Of a stretch of DNA of 38,688 nucleotides, positions 24,576 to 33,185 are shown piece by piece. The stretch lies in contig JACOUE010000021.1 of the NCBI GenBank assembly GCA_016178045.1, forward strand, positions 1 to 38,688. The letters are read 5' to 3'. The notes below the pieces were generated by a model. The model had not been told where the DNA came from. It did no database searches and saw only the letters and a program-made list of their open reading frames with translations. Origin of the DNA: Chloroflexota bacterium. GTDB lineage: Bacteria; Chloroflexota; Dehalococcoidia; SM23-28-2; JACOUE01. Every line of letters starts with the position of its first letter. Within the stretch, counting starts at the first letter, position 1. The translations under genes were made by a program, and so were the position numbers.

Positions 24576-25934
24576 TCAGCCGTAGCGGGAGGCGAGGAGG
24601 TTGCGGATCTCGGTCACCTGGAGCTTGAGGGGGGGGTCGCTCTTGCTCAGGTTGGTGATCTTGGTGTAGGCGTGGATGACGGTGGAGTGGTCGCGGTTAC
24701 CGAGGAGGCGGCCGATCTCCTTGAGCTGGAGCTGGGACTCCTCCCGCAGGAGGTACATGGCGATGTGGCGGGCGTCGGCGATGGGCTTAGTGCGGTTCTT
24801 GCCGGCCAGGGCGTGGGGCTGGAGCTTGAAGTACCGGGCGACGGTGTTGATGATGGTGTCCGGCGAGGGCGGTGTCGGGCCGGTCGAAGGTGAGAGGGCT
24901 GACACCGCCTGCCGGGCGATGTCGAGAGTGATAGGGCTCTTAGCAAGCCGCGCGTAGGCTAGGACACGGTTGAGGGAGCCCTCAAGCTCGCGGACGTTGT
25001 CCCGGAACCGCTCGGCGAGGTAGCCGGCGACGTCGCCGGGGAGATCGGCGCGGCGTTCGGCAGCTTTCGCATCGAGGATGGCTAGTCGTGTCTCGAGGTC
25101 GGGCGGCTGGATGTCGGCCACGAGCCCGCCCTGGAAGCGAGAGCGCAGGCGCCCCTCGAGGAAGCACAGGGCCTCCGGGGGCCGGTCAGAGGTGACGACG
25201 ATCTGGGCGCCGCCGGCGTGGAGGTCGTGGAAGGTATAGAAGAATTCCTCCTGAGTGCGGTCCTTGCCGGCCAAGAACTGGATGTCGTCCACTAGGAGGG
25301 CCTGGCTGTGGCGGTAGCGGCGGCGGAACTCGTCGTTGCGGTGCTGGGCGATGGCGGTGATGAAGTCGTTGGTGAAGTGCTCGGCTGTGAGGTAGGCGAG
25401 GCGGACGCCGAGGCCGGCCAGGCGGTGTCCGATGGCGTGGAGGAGGTGGGTCTTGCCCAGGCCGACGGGCCCGCAGATGAAGAGTGGATTGTAGACCTGG
25501 GCCGGCGTCTCAGCGACGGCGAGGGCGGAGGCGAAGGCGAGGCGGCTGTTCTCGCCGGCGATGAAGCGCTCGAAGGTGTAGTTCTCATTGAGGGGGAGAC
25601 GGGGCGGCGGGCTCGAAACTGCGGCCGCGGTGTCCGCGGGCTGGGCGCCGAGAAGGGGCGGCGCGCTGGAGCCGTTGTGGCCGTCCAGCTGGAAGCTGAC
25701 CTGTACCGGCCGGCCGACGATCTCGCCGACGGTCTTGGAGATGAGCGGGTGGAGCTTTGTTGACAGCCAGGTAGTGTGATAGTCGCTGGGGGTGCCGACG
25801 ACGAATTGGCCGTGGTCCAGGGCTAGGCCGATGGTCTCCTTTAGCCACGTCTCGTAGTTCGGGCGGGTAACTTGAAGCTGAAGCTGACCGAGGGCGGTCT
25901 CCCAGATGCGCCGGGCGGGCATGTTCTCGTCCAT
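24576..25934 (-). CDS. dnaA: Chromosomal replication initiator DnaA
   Basis: AAA+ initiator that binds DnaA boxes and melts oriC. The 452 residues include domain I (IWETALGQLQLQVTRPNYETW, LDHGQFVVGTPSDYH). A low-complexity linker spans about 88-115. Walker A is GPVGLGKT (155-162), Walker B LLVDDIQFLAG (about 213-223), and sensor/R-finger segments follow. The C-terminal helix-turn-helix has the DnaA signature ADARHIAMYLLREE and GRLLGNRDHSTVIHAYTKI. The ATG at 25934 has TTTGGAGG upstream. The gene is unlinked to dnaN, recF and rpmH, and no DnaA-box cluster is seen beside it, so the locus need not mark the origin. Confidence 0.96.
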   Translation of the reverse strand: MDENMPARRIWETALGQLQLQVTRPNYETWLKETIGLALDHGQFVVGTPSDYHTTWLSTKLHPLISKTVGEIVGRPVQVSFQLDGHNGSSAPPLLGAQPADTAAAVSSPPPRLPLNENYTFERFIAGENSRLAFASALAVAETPAQVYNPLFICGPVGLGKTHLLHAIGHRLAGLGVRLAYLTAEHFTNDFITAIAQHRNDEFRRRYRHSQALLVDDIQFLAGKDRTQEEFFYTFHDLHAGGAQIVVTSDRPPEALCFLEGRLRSRFQGGLVADIQPPDLETRLAILDAKAAERRADLPGDVAGYLAERFRDNVRELEGSLNRVLAYARLAKSPITLDIARQAVSALSPSTGPTPPSPDTIINTVARYFKLQPHALAGKNRTKPIADARHIAMYLLREESQLQLKEIGRLLGNRDHSTVIHAYTKITNLSKSDPPLKLQVTEIRNLLASRYG

Positions 25935-25981
25935 CGGGCCTCCAAAGGCTGGCTGGGACCTGCGGAGAGTGGACGGTCGAA

Positions 25982-26011
25982 AAGTAGCAGGGGGCAGGGA
26001 AGGGCGTCAAT
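25982..26011 (-). promoter_or_regulatory. Putative dnaA promoter
   Basis: On the minus strand: TTGACG (-35, 5/6), an 18-base C-rich spacer, then TACTTT (-10, weak), about 48 bases before the dnaA ATG. Confidence 0.4.
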
Positions 26012-26092
26012 TGTCTTATGGCAAGTCGGCGGGCAAAATCTTGCCCCTTTCCACACTGGTAAAGTGGCCTTAGGGCCGGGAGGACGGTCTGC

Positions 26093-26098
26093 TATAAT
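26093..26098 (+). promoter_or_regulatory. -10 box of a coaX promoter
   Basis: Perfect TATAAT 51 bases before coaX. The best-spaced -35 (TTAGGG, 26070-26075) is poor, so strength probably depends on the -10. It is divergent from the dnaA promoter. Confidence 0.45.
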
Positions 26099-26149
26099 GG
26101 CGGCGCGCTGGGGGATGGCCCCAGACAGGGCTAACGTAGGCGGCCGCAA

Positions 26150-26923
26150 ATGCTCCTAGCGATCGACGTGGGCAATACAAACGTCACCCTCGGCGTATTC
26201 GAGGGGGAGGGCCTCCGCGCGACCTGGCGCTTCGCCACAGACGTAAACAAGCTGGGGGACGAATACGGCATTCTGATGCTGAAGCTCCTGGAGCACGAGG
26301 GGATCCGGTCGGGAGACATCGGGGAGGCCGTCGTCGCCTGCGTTGTGCCGGACCTGGAGCCCACGTTCGAGGGCCTCTGTGAGCGCTATTTCGGGGTGCG
26401 GCCGCTGCCGGTGGGGACGGGTGTGCGGACGGGCCTGCGCATCCTGTATGATGCGCCGCGGGACGTCGGTGCGGACCGCGTGGCCGACGCTGTGGCCGCC
26501 ATCCACCTGTACGGAACCCCCCTGGTGGTTGTCGACTTGGGGACGGCGACCGTGTTCGACGCCATCAGCAAGGAGGGCGACTACTTGGGCGGTGCCATCG
26601 CTCCTGGGCTGGGCATAGCCGCGGAGGCCCTCTACCAGCGGGCGGCCAAGCTGTACCGGGTGGAGCTGACCAGGCCCAAGACCGCTATCGGCCGCAACAC
26701 GGTAGCGGCCATCCAGTCGGGGATGGTCTTCGGCTACGTGGGGCTGATCGAGGGCATCGTGGCCAGGTTCAAGGACGAGCTGGGCGACGGAGCGAAGGTG
26801 ATCGGCACCGGCGGCTATGCTGAGCTCATCGCCAAGGAGACCTCCGTCATCGACGTGGTGAACCCGGACCTGACCCTCGAGGGTCTGCGCATCATCCACC
26901 AGCTGAGCAAGACGCAGGGATAA
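26150..26923 (+). CDS. coaX: Type III pantothenate kinase
   Basis: First enzyme of coenzyme A synthesis, phosphorylating pantothenate; the type III kinases use an ASKHA fold and need a monovalent cation. The 257 residues start LLAIDVGNTNVTLGVFEG (the DxGNTN phosphate motif). They continue VGADRVADAVAAIHLYG and PLVVVDLGTATVFDAIS (metal and pantothenate site), GGAIAPGLGIAAEAL and VIGTGGYAELIA. Length is typical. It is followed after three bases by coaBC, so this is a two-step CoA operon. AGGCGG precedes the ATG. Confidence 0.95.
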   Translation: MLLAIDVGNTNVTLGVFEGEGLRATWRFATDVNKLGDEYGILMLKLLEHEGIRSGDIGEAVVACVVPDLEPTFEGLCERYFGVRPLPVGTGVRTGLRILYDAPRDVGADRVADAVAAIHLYGTPLVVVDLGTATVFDAISKEGDYLGGAIAPGLGIAAEALYQRAAKLYRVELTRPKTAIGRNTVAAIQSGMVFGYVGLIEGIVARFKDELGDGAKVIGTGGYAELIAKETSVIDVVNPDLTLEGLRIIHQLSKTQG

Positions 26924-26926
26924 GGG

Positions 26927-28126
26927 ATGTACAACCTCAGCGACCGCTCCGTGGTGCTCGGCGTGACCGGGAGCATCGCGGCCTACAAGGCGGCGGACCT
27001 TGCCAGCAAGCTGACCCAGGCGGGGGCGCTGGTGGATGTGGTAATGACCGATGCCGCGACGCGGTTCATCACCCCGCTGACCTTCTACAGCCTTACGGGG
27101 CGGCAGGCTCACGTGGACATGTTTGACACCGCCTCCGGGGCGGCTGAGGTGCACGTGGAGCTGGCGCGGCGGGCGGACGTCCTGGCGATCGTCCCGGCAA
27201 CGGCCACCACCATCGCCCGGCTGGCCCTGGGCCTCGCCGACGACATGGTGAGCCTCACCGCCCTGGCCACCAAGGCGCCGATTGTCGTCTGCCCGGCCAT
27301 GGACTCGCAGATGTGGGAGCACGAGGCGACCCAGACCCACGTCGACACGCTGAAGCGGCGGGGCGTGCTGGTCGTGGGGCCGGAGGTGGGGCGGCCCGCC
27401 TCGGGGCACGTCGGGGCGGGGCGCCTGGCCGAGCCGGATACTATCGTCGGCGCCGTGCGTTATCTAGTGGGAAAGAGCAAGGGTGACCTTCTGGGTTGGA
27501 AGATTGTGGTCAGCGCGGGCGGCACCCGCGAGCCCATAGACCCTGTGCGTTACGTCGGGAACTACTCGTCTGGGAAGATGGGGTATGCGGTGGCAGAAGC
27601 CGCGCGCGACCGGGGCGCAGAGGTCACGCTGGTGAGCGCCGCGTCCCTGCCCGCGCCGTTCGGGGTGAACCTTGTGCTCGTGCAGCGGGCGGAGGAGATG
27701 CGCGAGGCCGTCGCCCGGGAGTGCGAGGGGGCGGACGGCCTTGTAATGGCGGCGGCGGTGGCGGACTACCAGCCGGCGGCCGCCGCCGGACACAAGATGA
27801 AGCGGACGAAGGCAGGGGTGACACTGGAGCTGGTGGCGACGCCGGACATCCTGGCTGAGGTGGCGAAGGCCGACCGTCTGGTGCGGGTCGGCTTCGCGGC
27901 AGAGAGCCAGGACTTGGTGGTCAATGCCCGCGAGAAGCTGCGGGCGAAGGGGCTGCACCTCATCGTAGCGAACGACATTACTGCCGCGGGCTCGGTCTTC
28001 GGCAGCGACATGAACCAAGTGGTCGTCCTGGACCGCGACGGCGGCCAGGAGGAGCTTCCGCTGCTGCCGAAGTACGAGGTGGCGCGGCGGATTCTGGACC
28101 GGGTGGCAGCATTACTCGCCAAGTAG
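26927..28126 (+). CDS. coaBC: Bifunctional phosphopantothenoylcysteine decarboxylase / phosphopantothenate-cysteine ligase
   Basis: Steps two and three of CoA synthesis. In the 399 residues the flavoprotein CoaC half (about 1-185) shows VLGVTGSIAAYKAADLASKL and IVVCPAMDSQMWEHEATQ (the usual PAMN motif has Asp here). The CoaB half starts near 190 with KIVVSAGGTREPIDPVRYVG and NYSSGKMGYAVAEAA, then VMAAAVADYQPAAAAGHKMKR and IVANDI. AGGGATAAGGG precedes the ATG. It begins three bases after coaX and ends 14 bases before the next methyltransferase gene. Confidence 0.95.
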   Translation: MYNLSDRSVVLGVTGSIAAYKAADLASKLTQAGALVDVVMTDAATRFITPLTFYSLTGRQAHVDMFDTASGAAEVHVELARRADVLAIVPATATTIARLALGLADDMVSLTALATKAPIVVCPAMDSQMWEHEATQTHVDTLKRRGVLVVGPEVGRPASGHVGAGRLAEPDTIVGAVRYLVGKSKGDLLGWKIVVSAGGTREPIDPVRYVGNYSSGKMGYAVAEAARDRGAEVTLVSAASLPAPFGVNLVLVQRAEEMREAVARECEGADGLVMAAAVADYQPAAAAGHKMKRTKAGVTLELVATPDILAEVAKADRLVRVGFAAESQDLVVNAREKLRAKGLHLIVANDITAAGSVFGSDMNQVVVLDRDGGQEELPLLPKYEVARRILDRVAALLAK

Positions 28127-28140
28127 AGAGGAGGCCGGCC

Positions 28141-28956
28141 ATGGCCGACGGGTTCACCCTCGAGAAGTTCGCCCGTCACCCGTTCTACCAGGAGATTAAC
28201 CGCCGCCTGGTGAAGCTGGCTGGCCTGCGGCCCGGGCAAAAGGTCGTCGATCTTGGCGCCGGCACGGGCGCCGTGACCCGTCTGCTGGTGGAGGAGGTCG
28301 GGGATGGGGGCAACGCCGAGGTCATCGCTGTGGAGCCGTCGGAGTCGGCGCTGGAGGTAGCGCGGCGGAACCTGCAGGACCTGCGGGGTGCGGTAGTCCG
28401 CTTCGGCCAGGGCGGGGCAGAGAGGCTGTCGCAGCTGGTCAAGCGGCAGGTGGACGCCGTCTTCTTCTGCAACGCCATCCATCTCATCCGTGAGAAGGCG
28501 AAGGTGGTGCAGGAGGTGTACCGGACGCTGCGGCAGGACGGCACCTTCTCCTTCAGCACCTCCTTCTATGAGGGTGCGGAGCCGCCGGAGTCGGAGCAGT
28601 TCTACCGGCGCTGGATGGTGCGGGCGCTGCGGGCTCTCAAGACGAACTACGGCCTGATGCCGGACCGCGCGGAGCGGGCGACGGCACGGGAGCGCCTCAC
28701 CGCGGCCGAATACGTGGAGCTGCTGGAGGCGAACGGCTTCCGCATCCGCGACAAGGAGATTGTGACCGTGAACATGCCCCTCGAGAGCTTCGAGGACATC
28801 AGCGAGTACGAGCTCTGGATCACGGGGGTCCTGCCCGGCGTACCCCTGGCCGCGGGCAGCCAGGCGCTGAAGATCGGCGTGCGGGAGGCGTTCGAGGAGC
28901 TGGGGCTGAAGTCGTCGCCGCGCAACTGGCTGCTGGTGGTAGCCAGCAAGTCGTAG
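28141..28956 (+). CDS. Class I SAM-dependent methyltransferase
   Basis: 271 residues with a UbiE/Methyltransf_11-like fold. Motif I is VVDLGAGTGAVTRLLVEEV (about 37-55), then AEVIAVEPSESALEVARRNL, DAVFFCNAIHLIREKAKVVQ and the RTLRQDGTFSFSTSFYEG strand. A long C-terminal half (about 150-271) carries GLMPDRAERATARERLTAAEYVELLEANGFRI, common in SAM enzymes acting on small molecules. Substrate unknown. GAGAGGAGG lies just upstream of the ATG. It probably shares the coaX-coaBC transcript; whether it acts in CoA metabolism is not known. Confidence 0.82.
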   Translation: MADGFTLEKFARHPFYQEINRRLVKLAGLRPGQKVVDLGAGTGAVTRLLVEEVGDGGNAEVIAVEPSESALEVARRNLQDLRGAVVRFGQGGAERLSQLVKRQVDAVFFCNAIHLIREKAKVVQEVYRTLRQDGTFSFSTSFYEGAEPPESEQFYRRWMVRALRALKTNYGLMPDRAERATARERLTAAEYVELLEANGFRIRDKEIVTVNMPLESFEDISEYELWITGVLPGVPLAAGSQALKIGVREAFEELGLKSSPRNWLLVVASKS

Positions 28957-28958
28957 GC

Positions 28959-29849
28959 TCAGGCCTCCGTGGCCTTCGCCCGCTCCTGCGGTAGTATCCA
29001 CCGCCTGACCCGGGGCCAAGGCAGGCGCTCCACGATCTTCCTCAGCCTGGGGTAGACCCAGCGGTTGACCGCGAGGGCGACCGGGATCCCCATCAGGGAG
29101 GCCGCGGCGCCGGCGATGACGTCCAGGAAGAAGTGGTTGGCGGTGATCGCCACCGCGAACACCTGCATTACCGGTAGGGCAACGCCGATGGGCACGGCGA
29201 GCCACATCCAGCGTCGGCCCCAGAAGGCCCAGACGATGCCGATCCCCAGCAGGAGGTCCCAGCCGAAGTGGAGGCTGGGCATGGCGGCGTAGGGGTTGAC
29301 GAAAGCCCGCGTGGACGACGACTGGTAGGCGTAGCCCAGCAGGTCCTGGACGGTGTCCTTGAAACCGGCGACGTCGGGCGGAAGGGTCTGGCTGAACTGG
29401 ACGGCCAGTTTGGGCAGCTCTCTGGGCGGCGCTACCGGGTAGGACCAGTAGACGACGAGGGCGATCGCGCCCGTGGCGAGGAAGGCGTCGCGGATGAGGG
29501 TGTACTTGTGCCGCTGCCAGTAGTAGAGCGCGAAGGCGAAGGCCCCGATGAGCGGAAGGTGGAGCCAGAAATAGACGATGTTGGCCGCCTGCACCAGGAA
29601 CAGGTGGTTCAGGGTCCACTCCTGCATGTCGGCTTCCCAGAAGAAGCCGAGCCGCCGCTGAAGGCCGATGACGTCCAGGGCGTTGGCGAACGCCGTCTCC
29701 GGCCGGTCGATGGCAGCGCCTCGGACGCCGAAGTAGAGGAGGAAGGCGACGCCCACCAGGAGGCCCTCCAGCAGGTCGCGTTTGCTGAAGGGCCTTGCGA
29801 GGCGCCGCCAGAGGCCGGCGCCTTCGGTTTCGGCTTCTGGTCCTGCCAC
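28959..29849 (-). CDS. PAP2-superfamily membrane phosphatase/transferase (AUR1-like)
   Basis: Integral membrane protein of 296 residues with about six helices. PAP2 motifs: NPYAAMPSLHFGWDLLLGIG (the PSLH catalytic block) and ITANHFFLDVIAGAAAS (NHFxLD with the nucleophile/acid histidine). The first basic/Arg block is not clear, and VAPPRELPKL lies where the first motif would be. This is the PAP2_3 arrangement of inositol-phosphorylceramide-synthase-like proteins, which hydrolyse or transfer lipid phosphates. GTG start at 29849 with an AGAGG-like site upstream. It is convergent with the methyltransferase gene (two bases between their stops). Confidence 0.83.
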   Translation of the reverse strand: MAGPEAETEGAGLWRRLARPFSKRDLLEGLLVGVAFLLYFGVRGAAIDRPETAFANALDVIGLQRRLGFFWEADMQEWTLNHLFLVQAANIVYFWLHLPLIGAFAFALYYWQRHKYTLIRDAFLATGAIALVVYWSYPVAPPRELPKLAVQFSQTLPPDVAGFKDTVQDLLGYAYQSSSTRAFVNPYAAMPSLHFGWDLLLGIGIVWAFWGRRWMWLAVPIGVALPVMQVFAVAITANHFFLDVIAGAAASLMGIPVALAVNRWVYPRLRKIVERLPWPRVRRWILPQERAKATEA

Positions 29850-29984
29850 CTGTAGCCTCTGTCGCTTCTAGACGGCGCGGTCATAGCCGCTGCACGGCCA
29901 CCGTCGCCGCTAGTAAAGCACCGACAAGGACTTATTTCAACCGCCGTGCGGCCGGTTCCGGCTCGCGATCGCGTGCTATTCAGC

Positions 29985-30013
29985 TTGCCGCAGCAGGACG
30001 GCGAGTCTATGAT
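29985..30013 (+). promoter_or_regulatory. Putative pepA promoter
   Basis: TTGCCG (-35, 4/6), a 17-base spacer, then TATGAT (-10, 5/6), 36 bases before the aminopeptidase ATG. Confidence 0.6.
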
Positions 30014-30049
30014 TGGCCTGCACCAGTCACCTCACCAGGAGGCGCGGCC

Positions 30050-31555
30050 ATGCAGATAAAGGTAGAGGGGGGCGATATCGCGCGCTGCCCGGCGAAAGCG
30101 ATCATCGTCAACCTGTTCGAGGGCGTGACCAGCCCCGGGGGCGCCACCGGCGCCGTCGACGTGGCCCTGGACGGCGCGATCAGCCAGCTCATCCAGGAAG
30201 GGGAGATCAAGGGCAAGGAGAAGGAGCTGACCCTCATTCACACCCTGGGCCGCATCCCCTCGCCGCGCGTCCTCGTCGTCGGTCTGGGCAAAGCGGACAA
30301 GTTCAGCATCGACAAGGTCCGTGATCTGACGGCGACGGCGCTGCGCCACCTGCGCAAGGTGGGCGCGGAGAGCGTCGCGACTATCGTCCACGGCGCAGGC
30401 ATCGGCGGGTTCGACCCGGAGGAGGCGGCCCAGGCCGTCGCCGAGGGGGCGGTGATGGGCCTCTACCGCTTCACCCGGCACAAGAAGCCAGAGCAGGACG
30501 AGCGCGAGATCCACGAGCTGACCGTTGTTGAGTTCGACGCTAATAAGGTGGACGTGCTGCGCCGGGGCGTCGAGCGGGGCGCTGTCCTCGGCGAGGCCGC
30601 CAACCACGCCCGCGACATGGCCAACGAGCCGGCCAACGTCCTCACGCCCGCCGCGCTGGCGGAGAAGGCCCGCGCACTGGCCGAGGACACCGGCCTTGAG
30701 TACGAGGTGCTGGAGCGGGAGGAGATGGAGCGGCAGGGCATGGGGGCCATCCTGGGGGTGGCCGCCGGCTCCACTCAGCCGCCCAAGCTCATCGTCATGC
30801 GCTACAAGGGGAACCCGTCCGCGCCGGTGGCCGTGGGGCTCCTGGGCAAAGGGATCACGTTCGACTCGGGCGGCATCTCCATCAAGCCGGCGGCGGGCAT
30901 GGAGGAGATGAAGGGCGACATGTCGGGCGGCGCGGCGGTCGTCGCCGCCGTCTGGGCCGCGGCGAAGCTGCGCCTCCCCGTCAACGCCACCGTCGTCGTC
31001 CCCGCCACGGAGAACATGCCGTCCGGCTCGGCGACCAAGCCGGGCGATGTGCTGCGGGCGATGAACGGCAAGACCATCGAGGTGATCAACACGGACGCCG
31101 AGGGGCGCCTCGTCCTCGCCGACGCTGTCTGCTATGCCCGCCAGCAGGGCCTCTCGCCGCTCATCGACGTGGCTACACTGACGGGGGCGATGCAGGTCGC
31201 CCTAGGACCGGGGGCCACTGGGTTCATGGCTACGGACGACTCGCTGGCGGCGAAGCTGCTGCGGGCGGGGGAGGTGGCCGGGGAGCGGATGTGGCGGTTC
31301 CCGCTCATCGACGAGTACCGCGAGCATTTGAAGAGCGACGTCGCCGACATCAAGAACACGGGCAACCGCTACGGCGGCGCCATCAATGCTGCCGAGTTCA
31401 TCCGCTTCTTCGTGGAGGATACGCCCTGGGTGCACATCGACATGGCGCCCACCGACAACGTGGACAAGGACAAGGGCGTCTGGGTGAAGGGAGCGACGGG
31501 CATCCCGGTGCGGACGCTGGTGCACCTGCTGCGGTCGCTGGCGGACGCGGAGTGA
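30050..31555 (+). CDS. pepA: Leucyl aminopeptidase (M17 family)
   Basis: Cytosolic dizinc aminopeptidase that removes N-terminal residues from peptides. The 501 residues have the M17 signature NTDAEGRLVLADA in the C-terminal catalytic domain, plus LLGKGITFDSGGISIKPA (metal-binding Lys and Asp) and DMSGGAAVVAAVWAAAKL. NHARDMANEPANVLTP marks the domain boundary and DVATLTGAMQVALGPG follows. The N-terminal macro-like domain (1-165) is normal. The ATG at 30050 has CAGGAGG upstream. A longer frame to 29795 is rejected because it reads through promoter DNA. The next gene starts 4 bases after its stop. Confidence 0.95.
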   Translation: MQIKVEGGDIARCPAKAIIVNLFEGVTSPGGATGAVDVALDGAISQLIQEGEIKGKEKELTLIHTLGRIPSPRVLVVGLGKADKFSIDKVRDLTATALRHLRKVGAESVATIVHGAGIGGFDPEEAAQAVAEGAVMGLYRFTRHKKPEQDEREIHELTVVEFDANKVDVLRRGVERGAVLGEAANHARDMANEPANVLTPAALAEKARALAEDTGLEYEVLEREEMERQGMGAILGVAAGSTQPPKLIVMRYKGNPSAPVAVGLLGKGITFDSGGISIKPAAGMEEMKGDMSGGAAVVAAVWAAAKLRLPVNATVVVPATENMPSGSATKPGDVLRAMNGKTIEVINTDAEGRLVLADAVCYARQQGLSPLIDVATLTGAMQVALGPGATGFMATDDSLAAKLLRAGEVAGERMWRFPLIDEYREHLKSDVADIKNTGNRYGGAINAAEFIRFFVEDTPWVHIDMAPTDNVDKDKGVWVKGATGIPVRTLVHLLRSLADAE

Positions 31556-31559
31556 GGGC

Positions 31560-32018
31560 GTGGCGACCTGGGAAGAGTTCGCCAGAGAACAGCCGGAGTT
31601 GGCGGCCTTTGGTGCCGTCCGGTTTGAGACGGCCCAGGTAGCTTACCTAGCGACAGTGCGGCCCGACGGCGCGCCCAGGGTCCACCCGGTGACCCCCGTC
31701 ATCGGCGGCGGCGGCCTCTTCCTGTTCATGGAGCCGAGCTCACCCAAAGGGCAGGACCTGCGACGGCAGAGCCTGTACGCCCTGCACTCGCTGGTGACAG
31801 ACCAGGACGGCACGAACGGAGAGTTCACGGTAAGCGGGGAGGCCAGGCCGGTGGAGGACGCGGCTGTTCGCGCCCTGGCCGCCGCGGCCGCTCCTTACGA
31901 CCCAGCGAAGCGTTACGTCCTGTTCGAACTGAGCGTGGAGGAGGCCGCGTCCACGGTGTACGTGGACGGTCAGCCGGTCCGGAGGCGGTGGCGCCAGGGC
32001 AAAAGCAGCAACAGGTAG
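31560..32018 (+). CDS. Pyridoxamine 5'-phosphate oxidase-fold protein
   Basis: 152 residues of the split-barrel flavin-reductase/PPOX superfamily. VAYLATVRPDGAPRVHPVTP is the classic strand pair that binds FMN or another cofactor. FLFMEPSSPKGQDLRRQSLYALHSL and GEFTVSGEARPV complete the barrel. Members bind FMN, heme or F420. Which one applies is not decidable, though an F420-binding relation to the ligase-like gene at 4212 can be tested. GTG start at 31560, four bases after pepA. Confidence 0.78.
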   Translation: MATWEEFAREQPELAAFGAVRFETAQVAYLATVRPDGAPRVHPVTPVIGGGGLFLFMEPSSPKGQDLRRQSLYALHSLVTDQDGTNGEFTVSGEARPVEDAAVRALAAAAAPYDPAKRYVLFELSVEEAASTVYVDGQPVRRRWRQGKSSNR

Positions 32019-32023
32019 CGGGT

Positions 32024-32052
32024 TTGACTTTGGAAGGGTCGGTGCCTATACT
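32024..32052 (+). promoter_or_regulatory. Promoter of the tRNA-tuf operon
   Basis: TTGACT (-35, 5/6), exactly 17 bases, then TATACT (-10, 5/6). It lies 51 bases before the first tRNA and is the best promoter of the window, as expected for tRNA and elongation-factor genes. Confidence 0.8.
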
Positions 32053-32103
32053 ACGTGTGGTCGCCCTAGTGGGCGAACATTAAATTTTTGGCGGTTTGCT
32101 GCT

Positions 32104-32178
32104 GCCGAAGTGGCGCAATGGTAGCGCAAGCGATTTGTAATCGCTAGGTTGGGGGTTCGAATCCCCCCTTCGGCTCCA
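32104..32178 (+). tRNA. tRNA-Thr (anticodon TGT)
   Basis: The acceptor stem GCCGAAG pairs perfectly with CTTCGGC. The anticodon stem AGCGA/TCGCT encloses the loop TTTGTAA, so the anticodon is TGT. The T-arm is GGGGG TTCGAAT CCCCC. CCA is encoded at 32176-32178. First of three tRNAs ahead of tuf. Confidence 0.95.
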
Positions 32179-32193
32179 GTAAAGGGAAAAGCC

Positions 32194-32281
32194 GGCGGGG
32201 TGGCTGAGTGGTTAAAAGCACCGGGCTGTAAACTCGGCGCCCTAATGGGCTACGCAGGTTCGAATCCTGCCCCCGCCACCA
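32194..32281 (+). tRNA. tRNA-Tyr (anticodon GTA)
   Basis: The acceptor GGCGGGG pairs with CCCCGCC. The anticodon loop CTGTAAA gives GTA. A long variable arm, as in bacterial tRNA-Tyr, accounts for the 88-base length. CCA is encoded. It starts 15 bases after tRNA-Thr(TGT). Confidence 0.95.
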
Positions 32282-32301
32282 GAAGCGCGTTCGAAATAGC
32301 G

Positions 32302-32377
32302 GCCCACATAGCTCAGTTGGTAGAGCACGCCCTTGGTAAGGGCGAGGTCGCCGGTTCGAATCCGGCTGTGGGCTCCA
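32302..32377 (+). tRNA. tRNA-Thr (anticodon GGT)
   Basis: The acceptor GCCCACA pairs with TGTGGGC. The stem CGCCC/GGGCG encloses TTGGTAA, so the anticodon is GGT. The D-arm AGCTCAGTTGGTAGAGC is standard. CCA is encoded. Directly upstream of tuf, as in tRNA-tufB operons of many bacteria. Confidence 0.95.
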
Positions 32378-32506
32378 GCTTTAGGATAGGGAAGCAGAGG
32401 TTGGACAGGGACGCCCGGGAAGGCCCCGGCGCCAAGCTCCGGCCTCTAGACCTCAAGAGGAGGGAGGCATGGCCAAACAAAAGTTCGTGCGCACCAAGCC
32501 TCACAT

Positions 32507-32586
32507 CAACGTGGGCTGCCTCCTCCGCGGCATCGAGCGGGACGAGGTAGAGCGCGGACAGGTGCTGGCGGCCCCGGGCTCCATCA
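32507..32586 (+). repeat. 80-bp direct repeat, misplaced copy inside tuf
   Basis: Identical base for base to 33106-33185 (offset 599). Its left edge coincides with a shared 10-mer CAACGTGGGC that would occur in both the normal tuf start (HINVGT) and the donor site (DNVGC). It replaces the G1 to G3 region of the gene. Confidence 0.9.
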
Positions 32587-33105
32587 CGTCGCCGCCAACG
32601 ACGGGCCCATGCCCCAGACCCGGGAGCACGTGCTCCTGGCCCGCCAGGTGGAGGTGCCGGCTATCGTGGTCTACCTGAACAAGGTGGACATGATGGAGGA
32701 CCCGGAGCTGCTGGACCTGATCGAGCTGGAGGTGCGGGAGCTTCTCACCAAGTACGGCTTCCCCGGAGACGAGGTGCCCATCGTCCGGGGCAGCGCCCTG
32801 AAGGCGATGGAGAGCAAGAGCGCCGATTCCGACGCTCCCGAGTACCAGAGCGTCTGGGAGCTGATGAAGGCCGTCGACGAATACGTCCCGGAGCCGCAGC
32901 GGCCGCGCGACAAGCCCTTCCTGATGCCCATCGAGGACGTGTTCGGCATCAAGGGACGCGGTACCGTGGTGACCGGCCGGGTCGAGCGGGGCGTCGTCAA
33001 GCCTGGAGAGGAGATCGAGATCGTCGGCTTCGGCGAGACGCGCAAGACTGTCGTCACCGGCGTGGAGATGTTCCGCAAGATTCTGGACTCGGGTGAGCCG
33101 GGCGA

Positions 33106-33185
33106 CAACGTGGGCTGCCTCCTCCGCGGCATCGAGCGGGACGAGGTAGAGCGCGGACAGGTGCTGGCGGCCCCGGGCTCCATCA
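33106..33185 (+). repeat. 80-bp direct repeat, in-place copy inside tuf
   Basis: Encodes the normal EF-Tu domain 2/3 segment starting [20 protein letters not shown], in frame with the rest of the gene. It is the source of the copy at 32507-32586. Confidence 0.9.

Noticed and set aside
25935-26149. oriC between dnaA and coaX
   Set aside because: Only one partial DnaA box and no AT-rich unwinding region; the space is explained by two divergent promoters.
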